A DNA stretch of 32,397 bases from Verrucomicrobia bacterium 12-59-8 (lineage in GTDB: Bacteria > Verrucomicrobiota > Verrucomicrobiae > Verrucomicrobiales > Verrucomicrobiaceae): positions 1 through 32,397 of the forward strand of contig NCCR01000015.1 in NCBI GenBank assembly GCA_002279765.1. Reading direction: 5' to 3'. Below, one piece after another: positions 16,408-24,451 of the stretch. The notes below the pieces were generated by a model. It saw only the letters and a list, made by a program, of their open reading frames with translations, searched no databases and was not told the origin of the DNA. Position numbers and translations under genes: made by a program. Position 1 is the first letter of the stretch, and every line of letters begins with the position of its first letter.

Positions 16408-17784
16408 TCAGTTGCCGTAGTTGAACGGGTCGCTGAACTTGGTGGCGGTGGGGAGTGATGTGTCGGTCAGGGTTTTGAGGAACGCGACAAGGGCGGCTTT
16501 TTCTGCGGTCGTGAAATTGGGACGGCGCACGCCGCCACCCTGCTGGGGATTCAGGCGCAGGGGTGGGGAGAGGTTGGGATTGTCGACCACGCCGGTGCTG
16601 TAGAAATCCACGACGGCCTCCAAGGTGGCGAAACGGCCATCATGCATGTAGGGGGCGGTGAGCTCGATGTTGCGCAGCGAGCCCACCTTGAACTTGCCCA
16701 TGTCGCCCTGCTGGCCTGTGATGCCACCTATGCCGGTGTCCACGTAGGGGAACTCTAAGCCGTTGTTGTTCGCCGGGCCGCCCCCGGGAACGAAGTTGTC
16801 CGTGCCGTGGCAGGCGCTGCAGCCGCCCGGTGCATTGAAGATCTGACGACCCTGGTTTTCCTGGGCGGTGAAGTTGGAAAACTGGGGGGTGGCGGCCACG
16901 CCGAGGTCATACTTGGTCTGGGTGGAAATGATGGAACGAACGAACTGAGCGAGGGCCTGCGAGATGCGACCCGAAGTAACTTCGGGGGTGCCAAACGTCG
17001 CGTTGAACAGCTCGGTGTAGAAGGGCTCCGCACCGAGGCGGGTGACCAATGCGGGGAGGGTCATGCCCATTTCGACGGCGTTTTGAATCGGCATAAGCAC
17101 CTGATCCTCAAGCGTGGCGGCACGCTCGTCCCAGAAGAAGGAACGCCGCTGGTACCAGCGTGCATTGGCCAGACCCATGGAATTTCGACCGGTCAGCCCG
17201 CCGGCAAAACCGGTGCTGAAGGCCCGAGAGTCCGCGAAGCCGTGCTGCTGGAGATGGCAGGAGGCACAGGCGATGGTCTGGTTGAATGAGAGACGTTTGT
17301 CATAAAACAACACGCGCCCGAGCTTTGCGCCGAGGTCGCTTGTCGCGTTGTTCGCCGGCGTGTTGTCCTGCGCCAGGATGGGATTGACGAAGAAGGAGGC
17401 TGGCAGCGTGGGATTGGCGTAATTGTCCGGACTAGCTGGAAGCAGGAGACCTGTGGCAACGCTGCTGCTGAGCAGGCTCTGCTGAGATGCGGAGTAGGAG
17501 GTACGATAGAACAACTGCTTGTCCGCAGGCTGAAGTGACATGCTGCGGGTCAGGTAACCGTTGTGGACTTTCAGAGTGACCACATCCGACCACGTGGCCA
17601 GATTCGACGAACTCTGCAAAACCCAGACGTGATCACCAGGATCTGTGACCATGACTTGGACGCTGTTGCCCGCCGTATTCCGCGTGAGTTGAATAGCGGA
17701 GCCGTCGGGCAACTGCGCCTGGGACGGGGATGAAAGGGAAAACGCTGCGACACTGCAAAAGAGGAGGAGGGAGGCGGGCTTCAT
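16408..17784 (-). CDS. di-heme cytochrome c peroxidase (CcpA/MauG family) with N-terminal accessory module
   Basis: A 458-residue periplasmic enzyme. Residues 1-23 are a signal peptide. Residues about 24-100 form an extra module with WVLQSSSNLATWSDV and LFYRTSY, like the C-terminal module of the large secreted protein at 7985-11308. The catalytic part starts near 115. The two heme sites are CASCH (Cys173, Cys176, His177) and CSACH (Cys322, Cys325, His326), and a likely axial Met lies in APYMHDGRF (Met380). Family members reduce H2O2 using cytochrome c electrons or oxidise other substrates. The ATG at 17784 gives a proper signal peptide; the frame extends to 17835 through repeat sequence. No electron donor gene is adjacent. 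Confidence 0.92.
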   Translation of the reverse strand: MKPASLLLFCSVAAFSLSSPSQAQLPDGSAIQLTRNTAGNSVQVMVTDPGDHVWVLQSSSNLATWSDVVTLKVHNGYLTRSMSLQPADKQLFYRTSYSASQQSLLSSSVATGLLLPASPDNYANPTLPASFFVNPILAQDNTPANNATSDLGAKLGRVLFYDKRLSFNQTIACASCHLQQHGFADSRAFSTGFAGGLTGRNSMGLANARWYQRRSFFWDERAATLEDQVLMPIQNAVEMGMTLPALVTRLGAEPFYTELFNATFGTPEVTSGRISQALAQFVRSIISTQTKYDLGVAATPQFSNFTAQENQGRQIFNAPGGCSACHGTDNFVPGGGPANNNGLEFPYVDTGIGGITGQQGDMGKFKVGSLRNIELTAPYMHDGRFATLEAVVDFYSTGVVDNPNLSPPLRLNPQQGGGVRRPNFTTAEKAALVAFLKTLTDTSLPTATKFSDPFNYGN

Positions 17785-17903
17785 GGGAACACAAGGTTGG
17801 TTGTGGAGAGGAAAGGCCCGCCGAGATGAACCCACGCCTCCGTAACAGATGAATAAACATTAATCTTCACGGTTTCCGGTGGTGAAGTGCCGAGCCTCAA
17901 GCA
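17784..17903 (-). repeat. copy A of an imperfect ~120-bp repeat (upstream of the peroxidase)
   Basis: Read on the minus strand, this stretch matches the plus strand of 32233-32354 near the right end of the window, at about 104 of 120 positions by hand, with a 2-base gap. Blocks of perfect match include ATGTTTATTCATCTG, GGGTTCATCTCGGCGGG and AACCTTGTGTTCCCA. Copy A ends exactly at the ATG of the peroxidase gene, so it holds that gene's 5' untranslated region. It is either a dispersed intergenic repeat or a duplicated leader. Confidence 0.85.
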
Positions 17904-18052
17904 ACGACCTCGGCGGGCTGGGGACAGCCCTCCCAAACTCGCGCTGGGCAACATTCGCTGCGCGTTCAAACGGCTGGTCAACACTCCCTCCGCATTGTCG
18001 TCAGCAGCACGCAGACCGAGCCGCTGGCTTGCGTCCGATGGTGAAGCAGGCT
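17904..18052. other. intergenic stretch between the repeat and the O-antigen-ligase-like gene
   Basis: About 150 bases with no credible gene. Small frames cross it on both strands but have no recognisable product. It holds the GC-rich sequence GGGCTGGGGACAGCCC (17915-17930), whose ends can pair (GGGCTG with CAGCCC). The whole gap may belong to the same repeat-derived material as copy A. Confidence 0.5.
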
Positions 18053-19375
18053 TCAAGAATCTGCGCGTGGTGCCATCGCCGGCCCGCGTGCCAGAGCGAC
18101 GGTCAGAGGCAGCCAGAAGAGGAGTCCTTCGAAACGCGGCGCGGTCGCCAGCGAGGTGAGTGATTCGCCGTCAAATAGCAAACCTGTGCAACCAAAGGCA
18201 AGCAGGGCGATCCAGATGGCGTCTCCTGCAACCGCAAGCCTCCATGCACGCCGGATGCCGCAGCCCAGCGCGAGCAGCAGCAACACCGCACCGATGATCC
18301 CCCCATGCACGAAGGTGGCAAAGAAGGCGCTGTGCAGATGCGTCATCATCGAGATGTTCGTCTTGGCCTGCAGCTCGCATTGCCAGGTGCCGCATACTCC
18401 CCACTGACCCGTACCGAGCCAGAGGTTGTTCATCGCATTCCAGCCGGCATGGTAGATGTCGAGGCGGCAGTTGTCGCCGCGTGCGACCGCCTTCTGAAAT
18501 TGATGAGTGATCCCAGACTCGGAGGCTGTGACAGCTGCGGGTTCCGCCCGCCACTGCGCGATGCCTGCAAACAGCGGGGCGCTGATGAAATAGAGCGCTC
18601 CCGTCAGGAGGAACACGCAGAACGCCAGCCTGCCACGCCGCCAGCCGCGTGCTGAAAGCAGCACCGCGTGACCACACGCCATCGCCAGCATGGCACCCCG
18701 GCTGCCGGAAAGAAACGCCGCGAAATGCACAAGCGCAGTGGCGGCCCAGGTGATGCGGACAGGTACTGGCCTGCTGCGGTTTTCCACCAATGCCGCGAGC
18801 CATAATGCGGCAAAACCGAAGATCAATCCCGTGCAGACAGGGTTGAGCCCCCCATGCACGAGCAGGTTCATGAGCCGCTCTCCAGCCTGATGATTGGGCA
18901 GCACAAAGTAGGACAGCACGATGCTGATCAGAGCGGCGAGAGCAGCCGTCATGCCCGTCATCCAGCCCGTGGTATGAAGGGATTCACGGCTTTGCGCCTG
19001 CTGCCAGACGAGGGCGCAGAACATCGTCAGCAGTACGGCTCCAATGATGCCGCGCAGGATTTCTTCCAGCGCGTGTTCTGGCATGAATGGCACCTGGATG
19101 CAGGAACGCAGCGTCATCCACAGCAGGAAGCAGACGACCGAGAGGACGCCCGCGTCTGCCCGCCAGCGCCGGAGGTGCGGCGTCCAGTCTGTCCATGCCA
19201 GGGCAGGCAATCCAGCGATCAACAACCACCCGAGATGCAGCCAGACATTGGGCAAAAAGGAATGACCGGCGACAAAACCAGACACAGCGATCTGCACCGC
19301 CCACATTCCAGCCACGGAGCGGCGCAACCCAGGCGTTGCGAAACCGTTCGTGAATGCGGGAGTCAGGCTTTTCAC
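18053..19375 (-). CDS. O-antigen ligase-like (Wzy_C superfamily) polytopic membrane protein
   Basis: About 440 residues with roughly ten membrane helices. Features of the O-antigen ligase/polymerase superfamily are present: SGSRGAML (Arg near 226) after a mid-protein helix, a large loop (about 270-345) with DIYHAGWNAMNNLWLGTG, and THLHSAFFATFVHGG at the start of the next helix. Such enzymes join glycan chains from undecaprenyl carriers to lipid A-core or to each other. The frame opens at TTG 19384, but the GTG at 19375 overlaps the stop of the upstream DUF3592 gene as GTGA, which supports a coupled GTG start. It is the last gene of the btaA-btaB-DUF3592 run. Ligase versus polymerase role cannot be decided. 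Confidence 0.82.
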   Translation of the reverse strand: MKSLTPAFTNGFATPGLRRSVAGMWAVQIAVSGFVAGHSFLPNVWLHLGWLLIAGLPALAWTDWTPHLRRWRADAGVLSVVCFLLWMTLRSCIQVPFMPEHALEEILRGIIGAVLLTMFCALVWQQAQSRESLHTTGWMTGMTAALAALISIVLSYFVLPNHQAGERLMNLLVHGGLNPVCTGLIFGFAALWLAALVENRSRPVPVRITWAATALVHFAAFLSGSRGAMLAMACGHAVLLSARGWRRGRLAFCVFLLTGALYFISAPLFAGIAQWRAEPAAVTASESGITHQFQKAVARGDNCRLDIYHAGWNAMNNLWLGTGQWGVCGTWQCELQAKTNISMMTHLHSAFFATFVHGGIIGAVLLLLALGCGIRRAWRLAVAGDAIWIALLAFGCTGLLFDGESLTSLATAPRFEGLLFWLPLTVALARGPAMAPRADS

Positions 19376-19812
19376 GCGAACCAAAGTGCAGCGGCCAGCA
19401 TGACCAGCAGCAGCGCAGAGGTGAGCGCCGCCATGGCTGAACCCTGCCAGGAAAGCGGCTGCACGACGGCCTCCGCAGGATTGAGCGGATGATAATACAC
19501 CGGCACCTCCGAGCCCTGTGTGAGACGAGCGATGAACTGGGTGGTCTGATTGGCCGCGTTGCTCACGGCCTGATGAGTGAAACGGCTGCCTTCAAAGGTG
19601 TGCTCCCCCACGGTGTAGGAGTAGCGCAGCACCGGATCATACAGCAGACATCCGTCCGGGGATTTTTTCTTCCCACGCCGCATTTCCGCCGTCACAACGC
19701 TGCCCTGCGTGCGCTGCCAGTTACGCATCGACCATGCAGTGCTGAAGCGACGGAGAAAGTAAATGAATGCAAACAGCGCGAGCGTGGCGCCGAGAAGTGC
19801 GATGTAGGTCAT
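19372..19812 (-). CDS. DUF3592-family membrane protein
   Basis: A 146-residue protein (155 if a TTG at 19839 is used). It has a membrane helix near each end (about 5-20 and 124-145) and a central soluble domain with the DUF3592 pattern: W-x-RTQGSVV, then LRYSYTVGEHTFEGSRF and VYYHPLNPAEAVV. The function of this family is unknown. Its stop overlaps the GTG start of the O-antigen-ligase-like gene by 4 bases, which suggests translational coupling. I prefer the ATG at 19812, although neither start has a clear ribosome site. Confidence 0.8.
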   Translation of the reverse strand: MTYIALLGATLALFAFIYFLRRFSTAWSMRNWQRTQGSVVTAEMRRGKKKSPDGCLLYDPVLRYSYTVGEHTFEGSRFTHQAVSNAANQTTQFIARLTQGSEVPVYYHPLNPAEAVVQPLSWQGSAMAALTSALLLVMLAAALWFA

Positions 19813-19883
19813 GAGGTAGAATGGCTTGCGGCGCTCCAAAATGTGAGCGGTTCACAGATCTGCACGAAACAGTATCGCCACAC

Positions 19884-20528
19884 TCAAGCCTGCTTTCGGC
19901 CGATGAAGATGCCGTAGTTCCAGACCCCGCCGTAGGCGGCGAAACGTTCATCGAGCAGAGGCGCAAATTTTTGGCCCAGATACGGCCACAGATGGCCTTC
20001 CATGCGCACATGGTTCACGCCCATCCAGTTGCGAAACCAAGGGAAGTAAGAATCGGAAAAATCGACCACGGCGATGCAGCCGCCTTCGGCCAGATCATCC
20101 CACGCGGCGTCGATGGCCTGCTCCCAGCCGGGATTGAACATGGACAGTGCGTACGAAAACAGCACGAGATCATAACGCTTTCCGTCTTCATGAACCGGAG
20201 CGGAATAGGAGCGGCGGAGCAGCGTGGTCTTGTCATCACTCACCTTCTTCGCAGCAATGGCCAGCATCTGCTCGGAAAGATCGACCCCGGTGATATGGGC
20301 CTGGGGAAAGCGTCGGCGAAGGCCTGGCAGATTGCGTCCAGTGCCGCAGCCGACTTCCAGAATGCGCTGAGGATTCGTCACACAGGCGGCACGCAGCAGG
20401 ACTTCCTCGCGGCCAAACAGAAAGCTCCAACGCGTGGCGTCGTAGATGCGCGAATGGAACTGGTAGTAGCGTTCCAGCGCCGTGCCTGAGCCACGGGTGG
20501 ATGAAGATGCGTCTGTGGCAGTGCTCAT
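19884..20528 (-). CDS. btaB: class I SAM-dependent methyltransferase, BtaB-like (diacylglyceryl-homoserine N-methylation)
   Basis: A 214-residue methyltransferase. The SAM-binding motif I is ILEVGCGTGRNL (about 56-67), with the acidic GVDLSEQML following at about 81-89. Early residues YYQFHSRIYDATRWSFLFGR and the downstream MEGHLWPYLG resemble BtaB-type enzymes, which add three methyl groups to diacylglyceryl-homoserine to make the betaine lipid DGTS. The assignment rests mainly on its position: its ATG overlaps the btaA stop as TGATG (one shared base), so the two are translated together. The frame extends upstream inside btaA to 20717, but that extension is a shadow. In isolation it would be called only a generic methyltransferase. 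Confidence 0.88.
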   Translation of the reverse strand: MSTATDASSSTRGSGTALERYYQFHSRIYDATRWSFLFGREEVLLRAACVTNPQRILEVGCGTGRNLPGLRRRFPQAHITGVDLSEQMLAIAAKKVSDDKTTLLRRSYSAPVHEDGKRYDLVLFSYALSMFNPGWEQAIDAAWDDLAEGGCIAVVDFSDSYFPWFRNWMGVNHVRMEGHLWPYLGQKFAPLLDERFAAYGGVWNYGIFIGRKQA

Positions 20529-21736
20529 CACAGCACCTCCGCAAAGTGCAGGCTGCCGTAGGTGCCCACGCGATCCTGCTGATGCAGAGCTTCGGTGCGT
20601 TCGGGGCAGAAGCGCACACGCGAGCGAATCACTTCCGGCACAAAATCGAGGTTCACACCCGCCGAACGCATCAAAATTTTGGCCCCAGGGGCGCTGTTGG
20701 CGAGGATCAGCTCCCATTCATCAAGCAGGGCTTCCGTGTCATGCGCCGCAAGCCAGTCCTGATGATCTAGCAGCACGAAGTGCGTGTACTTGCCGGGATA
20801 CTCGCGCAGGAAGCCTGAGAGCGTGGTGGTGTAGCTCTTCAGGCGGTCCACACGAGACTGCAGAGCGGGGAGGTTTTCCTGCTTCAGGTAATTCGGACAG
20901 CAGCCCAGCGTGTAGGAGCCGGTCATGTACACGCGCCAGAAGTAGTTGTCCGCGATGGGCAGCTCGGTGAACACATGGCGCAGCTTGTCCTTCACGTAGC
21001 TGGTGAGTCCGCCGGGATAGGAGTCCTGGATCAGTTTGATCTGCGGGCGCGGCACACCGAGAAGCGTCATCAGCGTGGGCTGGCGCAGGAGCCAGTTGCT
21101 GAAAGGTCCCCAGACTTCCCGCTCGAAGAGCTCATACGCCTCGCGCTGCTCCTGCAGCGAACGGGCGTCGAGCAGGCAGGTGGCGAAGTTTTTGACGTTC
21201 GGGCGCAACTTGAAAAGCACGTTGCCCATCAGGTACGCGGCGATGCCGGAGGTGCCGTTGTAATAGAACGATTTTTTGAGGGTGGTGGGATTGAAAAAGC
21301 TGATGCGCTTGTCCCAATACTTCTGGGCCGGTTCGGACAGCATCTCGCGCACCGCGCCATAAACGGCGGCGTACTCCGCATGCGAGCCAAAACCGAACAT
21401 TTCGAACAAGTTGGTGAATTCACCCTTGCGGATGAGCGCCTGCTTGAGCTCCAGCAGCGCATTCTGCCGGTAGTTCATGTCCACCGCATGAATTTCCGCC
21501 GGATTGTCGAGCAGGTAGTCAAGCGCGTTGCAGCCGGCGCTGGTAATCATGACCACGCGACTGTCAGCGCCGAGCTGCATCAACTGCCGGTCGAGCCGAG
21601 GATCCTCCCACGCCGTGTTGTAGATGAGGTTGGAATTGTGGACATGGCGAAAAACCATGTCATGAGCCGATTTCAACATTTGAACCGGACGGCTGGGTGG
21701 GGACTCTTTGAGCATGATCGCGGGGGAGTGGACCAT
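20528..21736 (-). CDS. btaA: S-adenosylmethionine:diacylglycerol 3-amino-3-carboxypropyltransferase (BtaA, DUF3419)
   Basis: A 402-residue enzyme of the BtaA family. It transfers the 3-amino-3-carboxypropyl group of SAM to diacylglycerol, giving diacylglyceryl-homoserine, the first committed step of betaine lipid synthesis. Recognisable segments are SNLIYNTAWEDPRLDRQ (35-51), ITSAGCNALDYLL (64-76) and IHAVDMN (82-88), the last two forming the SAM pocket. A later FVLLDHQDWL and the ending RSRVRFCPERTEALH are also family features. Length fits the ~400 residues of bacterial BtaA. It heads a run with btaB and is divergent from a PAP2 phosphatase across a symmetric AT-rich region. Betaine lipids replace phospholipids under phosphate limitation in several bacteria. 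Regulation here is unproven. Confidence 0.94.
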   Translation of the reverse strand: MVHSPAIMLKESPPSRPVQMLKSAHDMVFRHVHNSNLIYNTAWEDPRLDRQLMQLGADSRVVMITSAGCNALDYLLDNPAEIHAVDMNYRQNALLELKQALIRKGEFTNLFEMFGFGSHAEYAAVYGAVREMLSEPAQKYWDKRISFFNPTTLKKSFYYNGTSGIAAYLMGNVLFKLRPNVKNFATCLLDARSLQEQREAYELFEREVWGPFSNWLLRQPTLMTLLGVPRPQIKLIQDSYPGGLTSYVKDKLRHVFTELPIADNYFWRVYMTGSYTLGCCPNYLKQENLPALQSRVDRLKSYTTTLSGFLREYPGKYTHFVLLDHQDWLAAHDTEALLDEWELILANSAPGAKILMRSAGVNLDFVPEVIRSRVRFCPERTEALHQQDRVGTYGSLHFAEVL

Positions 21737-21782
21737 TCTTCACGGCAATGTGACGTTGGGCCAGCAGGTGAATGTGTTTGTT

Positions 21783-21819
21783 TTGTCACATAACAAAAAT
21801 TACTGCAATATTGTGACAA
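21783..21819. promoter_or_regulatory. symmetric divergent promoter/operator between btaA and the PAP2 gene
   Basis: TTGTCACA (21783-21790) and TGTGACAA (21812-21819) form a perfect 8-bp inverted repeat spaced by 21 bases in an AT-rich gap. On each strand TTGTCA could serve as a -35. On the plus strand AATATT (21807-21812) follows after 18 bases; on the minus strand TGTTAT (21795-21790) follows after 18 bases. So this may be a pair of overlapping divergent promoters, an operator for a dimeric regulator, or both. Confidence 0.5.
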
Positions 21820-21860
21820 TTCGTGCAGTGTGAATTCAGTCAATCGCGCTTCAACTACAA

Positions 21861-22643
21861 ATGATGGATCAAAAACACGGCCTGCTCCCACCTAGTGTGC
21901 CGTCTGGGAATGAGCTTGTCACGGCAGAGTCGGCTGCTGGACGCGAATGCAAGACACAGCCCATTCTGGCCTGCTGGTGGGCGGATGTGGTGTGCTTGTT
22001 TCGCAGCGCCAAAACCCTGCTGATCTCCAACCGCTGGAAGCTGCTGGTTTTCGTGCTGCTGGGAAGTGCTTTGATTGCATGGCTCATGCCACAGGATCTG
22101 ATCTTGCTGGCGCAGGTGCGGCACGTGGGAGATTCGCCGGAGAGCGAACGCATCCGCAGTCTGGCGCGGTGGCTGAGCTACTGGGGTGATGTGGCGGGTT
22201 TCAACGTGCTCGTGTTCGTCACGCTCGCTGGCCTTGCCTTCGTGCGGCGTTCCTCCTTCTTCCGGCGGCTGACCATTGCCGCAGTGCTGGGCACCGTGCT
22301 CACCGGCGGCGTGGTCAATGTCATCCGCGTCTCCACCGGACGCGCCCGGCCCGGCAGCAACCTGCCACCCGGCTTTTATGGTCCCAGCATGAGCGCGCGT
22401 AAACAATCGTTTCCCAGCGCCCACACCGCGACCTCGTTTGGCGCCTGCGTGCCACTGGCCGTCGCGTTTCCACCGGTGGGAGTGCCGTTGCTGGTGGTTT
22501 CCGGTGGCGTCGCCTGGTCACGCATGCAGAACAACAGCCACCATCCCAGCGATGTGCTGACGTCCGTGCTGTTATCGCTGGTCTTCGGTGTCCCGCTGGG
22601 CCTCGCCGTACGCCGCAAGCAGCATCTGACGTCTAACGTTTGA
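21861..22643 (+). CDS. PAP2-family membrane phosphatase
   Basis: A 260-residue integral membrane phosphatase with about five helices. The three catalytic motifs are present: RVSTGRARP (156-164, with Arg in place of the usual first Lys), PSAH (185-188), and SR followed by His227 and Asp231 (in SRMQNNSHHPSD). Family members remove phosphate from phosphatidic acid, phosphatidylglycerol phosphate, undecaprenyl diphosphate or related lipids. The gene is divergent from btaA, whose substrate is diacylglycerol, so phosphatidate phosphatase activity feeding betaine lipid synthesis is an attractive inference. Undecaprenyl diphosphate recycling for the nearby glycan genes is the alternative. The start at 21861 is the first of two adjacent ATGs. 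The 3' end overlaps the convergent glycosyltransferase by 11 bases. Confidence 0.92.
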   Translation: MMDQKHGLLPPSVPSGNELVTAESAAGRECKTQPILACWWADVVCLFRSAKTLLISNRWKLLVFVLLGSALIAWLMPQDLILLAQVRHVGDSPESERIRSLARWLSYWGDVAGFNVLVFVTLAGLAFVRRSSFFRRLTIAAVLGTVLTGGVVNVIRVSTGRARPGSNLPPGFYGPSMSARKQSFPSAHTATSFGACVPLAVAFPPVGVPLLVVSGGVAWSRMQNNSHHPSDVLTSVLLSLVFGVPLGLAVRRKQHLTSNV

Positions 22644-24441
22644 AGATGAGCTGAACCTCCGCCCAGCTGAAGCGTGCCATATTGAAGCCTTCGATCATCT
22701 GGCTCTGCATGCCGGTTGATTCAGCCTCCAGGGCCTGCACGACCGCCGCGTGATCCTTGGCGGCGGTTCCTTTGGGCGCTGTCCCCAGCAGTCCCTTGAA
22801 CCAGCGATCCAGTGTCCAGTCACGTTTCAACACCACCACGGCGATCGGGCCTGGGGACTGGAGCAGTTGCTTCGCCGCAGTCATATCATCCGTGAACACC
22901 CAGGGGTGGTCCGTGTAAAACACCAAGCTGGGCTCAGCGTAGCCGCAGCCGTGCAGCTTCATGTCAGATGGCAGCGTGCCAAGTTGTGCGGCAACGCGCA
23001 CCGGAACCGAGGTGTCTCGCAACTGCTGGCCGAGCAACGCGAGGCTCATGCCCGTCAGCACCACTGCCAAGCCGGAGAGCCAGGTATTGCGGCGGGTCAT
23101 GCCTTGCTTCCACACCACGCAGACCACCCAACCGCCCAGCACCAGCACGCAGGTGAGCACCAGCAGGGCGCTGTAGAGCAGCTCCCGGATGCCGTCTTGC
23201 TGGATCTGTAGCGCCAAAGCAAGCACCCAGCCGCCGACAATGAGTGCCGTCAGCGCGAGCGTCAGCCATTTTGCCACACCAGGCAATTTCAACGGGGCCG
23301 CGTGACTGCGGTTTTGCCAAGCCAGCGCCAGCAGCACGATGAACGCCGGATAACCCGGCATGACGTAATGCGGCAATTGCGTGGCATAGAAAAAGAAGAT
23401 GATCTGCGGCGCGAGAAACCACGCGGCGAGGAACGACGTCTGCACCGTCCAGCTGGCGCGCAGGCTGCGCCAGACCGGCACGGCAAAACCCATCCAGGGA
23501 AAGAGGCTGAGCCAGGTGGTAAGGAGATAATAGCCGGGCACAAACTTGCGGCCGTTGAACACATCCGTGCCGCGTTTCACCACATGCTCGCCCATGCCGG
23601 TCTTCCAGAAAGCACCGTTCGTCTCGATCAAAGCCGGCACGCCCCAGGCGGCCACCATGGCCAGAGCCAGGCACAGGCCTGGCACTGCCTGCAGCCTGCA
23701 CCAAGGCAGCGGCTTCTTCCAAAAGACCCAGCGCCACAGCACGAGAGCCAGCCCGGGCACGAACCAGGCGATGGGCCCCTTTGCCAGAAACCCGGCACCG
23801 AGAGACAGCCAAAGGCACCAGAACCAGCCGTTCCAGCGTTGCAGCGGCGGATCCTCCGCCTCACACGCAAGCAGCTCCACCAGAGCCCGGCAGGCAAGCG
23901 CCACCAGCAGGATCATTGGCATGTCCGCCACGCACAACCGGCCGTGCACCAGCGACTGCAGGCTGGTGAGCCATGCCACGCCCGCCAGCAGCCCGTAGCG
24001 GAAATCGTGCGTCAGTTTGCGCGCCATGCCCGCCACGACCAGGGCCGTCAGGTAAACAGCCAGAACGCTGTGCAGTCGCGCGGCCAGCTCATTGACGCCC
24101 AGCAGGGCGTAATTTAAGCGCATCCACCAGTAGGTCAGCGGCGGTTTGTCGAAACGATAGGCACCGTTGAAATAAGGGACCGCCCAGCTGTCCCGCTGCA
24201 TCATCTCCACTGTAGCGTGGGCAAAGCGCGGCTCGTCGCGGTCCATCAGCGGCATCGTGGCCGTTCCCGGCAGATACAGCAGGAGAGCGAGCACCAGCAG
24301 CAGCCACCAGCCATGCTGGCGGCAGCGCTGATCGTTCCATAAGGTGGTGTCAGACGAACTCATCACGCCATTTGGCATGAGCGCAGAGTTCTTCTGTTGG
24401 CAAGTTTTTACAATTTCGTCACACAGCATCGGTGCTTCCAT
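22633..24441 (-). CDS. ArnT/PMT-family glycosyltransferase (lipid-linked sugar donor)
   Basis: A 602-residue polytopic protein of the GT-C fold. The catalytic periplasmic loop after the first helix has DRDEPRFA (67-74), typical of ArnT-like enzymes, followed by FNGAYRFDKPPLTYWW. Ten or more helices follow, then a C-terminal soluble domain (about 480-602) with YTDHPWVFTDD. Family members transfer a sugar from undecaprenyl phosphate to lipid A or other acceptors. The exact sugar cannot be read. It begins 10 bases after the stop of the one-TM protein upstream, so it probably belongs to the nrdR-HIT-one-TM run. In-frame ATGs also occur at 24429, 24378 and 24363, and the last two lie closer to the first membrane helix, so the true start is uncertain. 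Confidence 0.85.
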   Translation of the reverse strand: MEAPMLCDEIVKTCQQKNSALMPNGVMSSSDTTLWNDQRCRQHGWWLLLVLALLLYLPGTATMPLMDRDEPRFAHATVEMMQRDSWAVPYFNGAYRFDKPPLTYWWMRLNYALLGVNELAARLHSVLAVYLTALVVAGMARKLTHDFRYGLLAGVAWLTSLQSLVHGRLCVADMPMILLVALACRALVELLACEAEDPPLQRWNGWFWCLWLSLGAGFLAKGPIAWFVPGLALVLWRWVFWKKPLPWCRLQAVPGLCLALAMVAAWGVPALIETNGAFWKTGMGEHVVKRGTDVFNGRKFVPGYYLLTTWLSLFPWMGFAVPVWRSLRASWTVQTSFLAAWFLAPQIIFFFYATQLPHYVMPGYPAFIVLLALAWQNRSHAAPLKLPGVAKWLTLALTALIVGGWVLALALQIQQDGIRELLYSALLVLTCVLVLGGWVVCVVWKQGMTRRNTWLSGLAVVLTGMSLALLGQQLRDTSVPVRVAAQLGTLPSDMKLHGCGYAEPSLVFYTDHPWVFTDDMTAAKQLLQSPGPIAVVVLKRDWTLDRWFKGLLGTAPKGTAAKDHAAVVQALEAESTGMQSQMIEGFNMARFSWAEVQLIFKR

Positions 24442-24451
24442 TTACCCGCAC

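Noticed and set aside
17781..18056. A 91-codon minus-strand frame through the peroxidase leader and the gap beyond it
   Set aside because: It runs through the repeat copy and overlaps the peroxidase start; no signal peptide or domain, so treated as non-coding repeat material.
21783..21819. A classical Pho box upstream of btaA
   Set aside because: I looked for two CTGTCAT-like direct repeats at 11-base spacing; the element is an inverted repeat instead, so phosphate control cannot be claimed from it.
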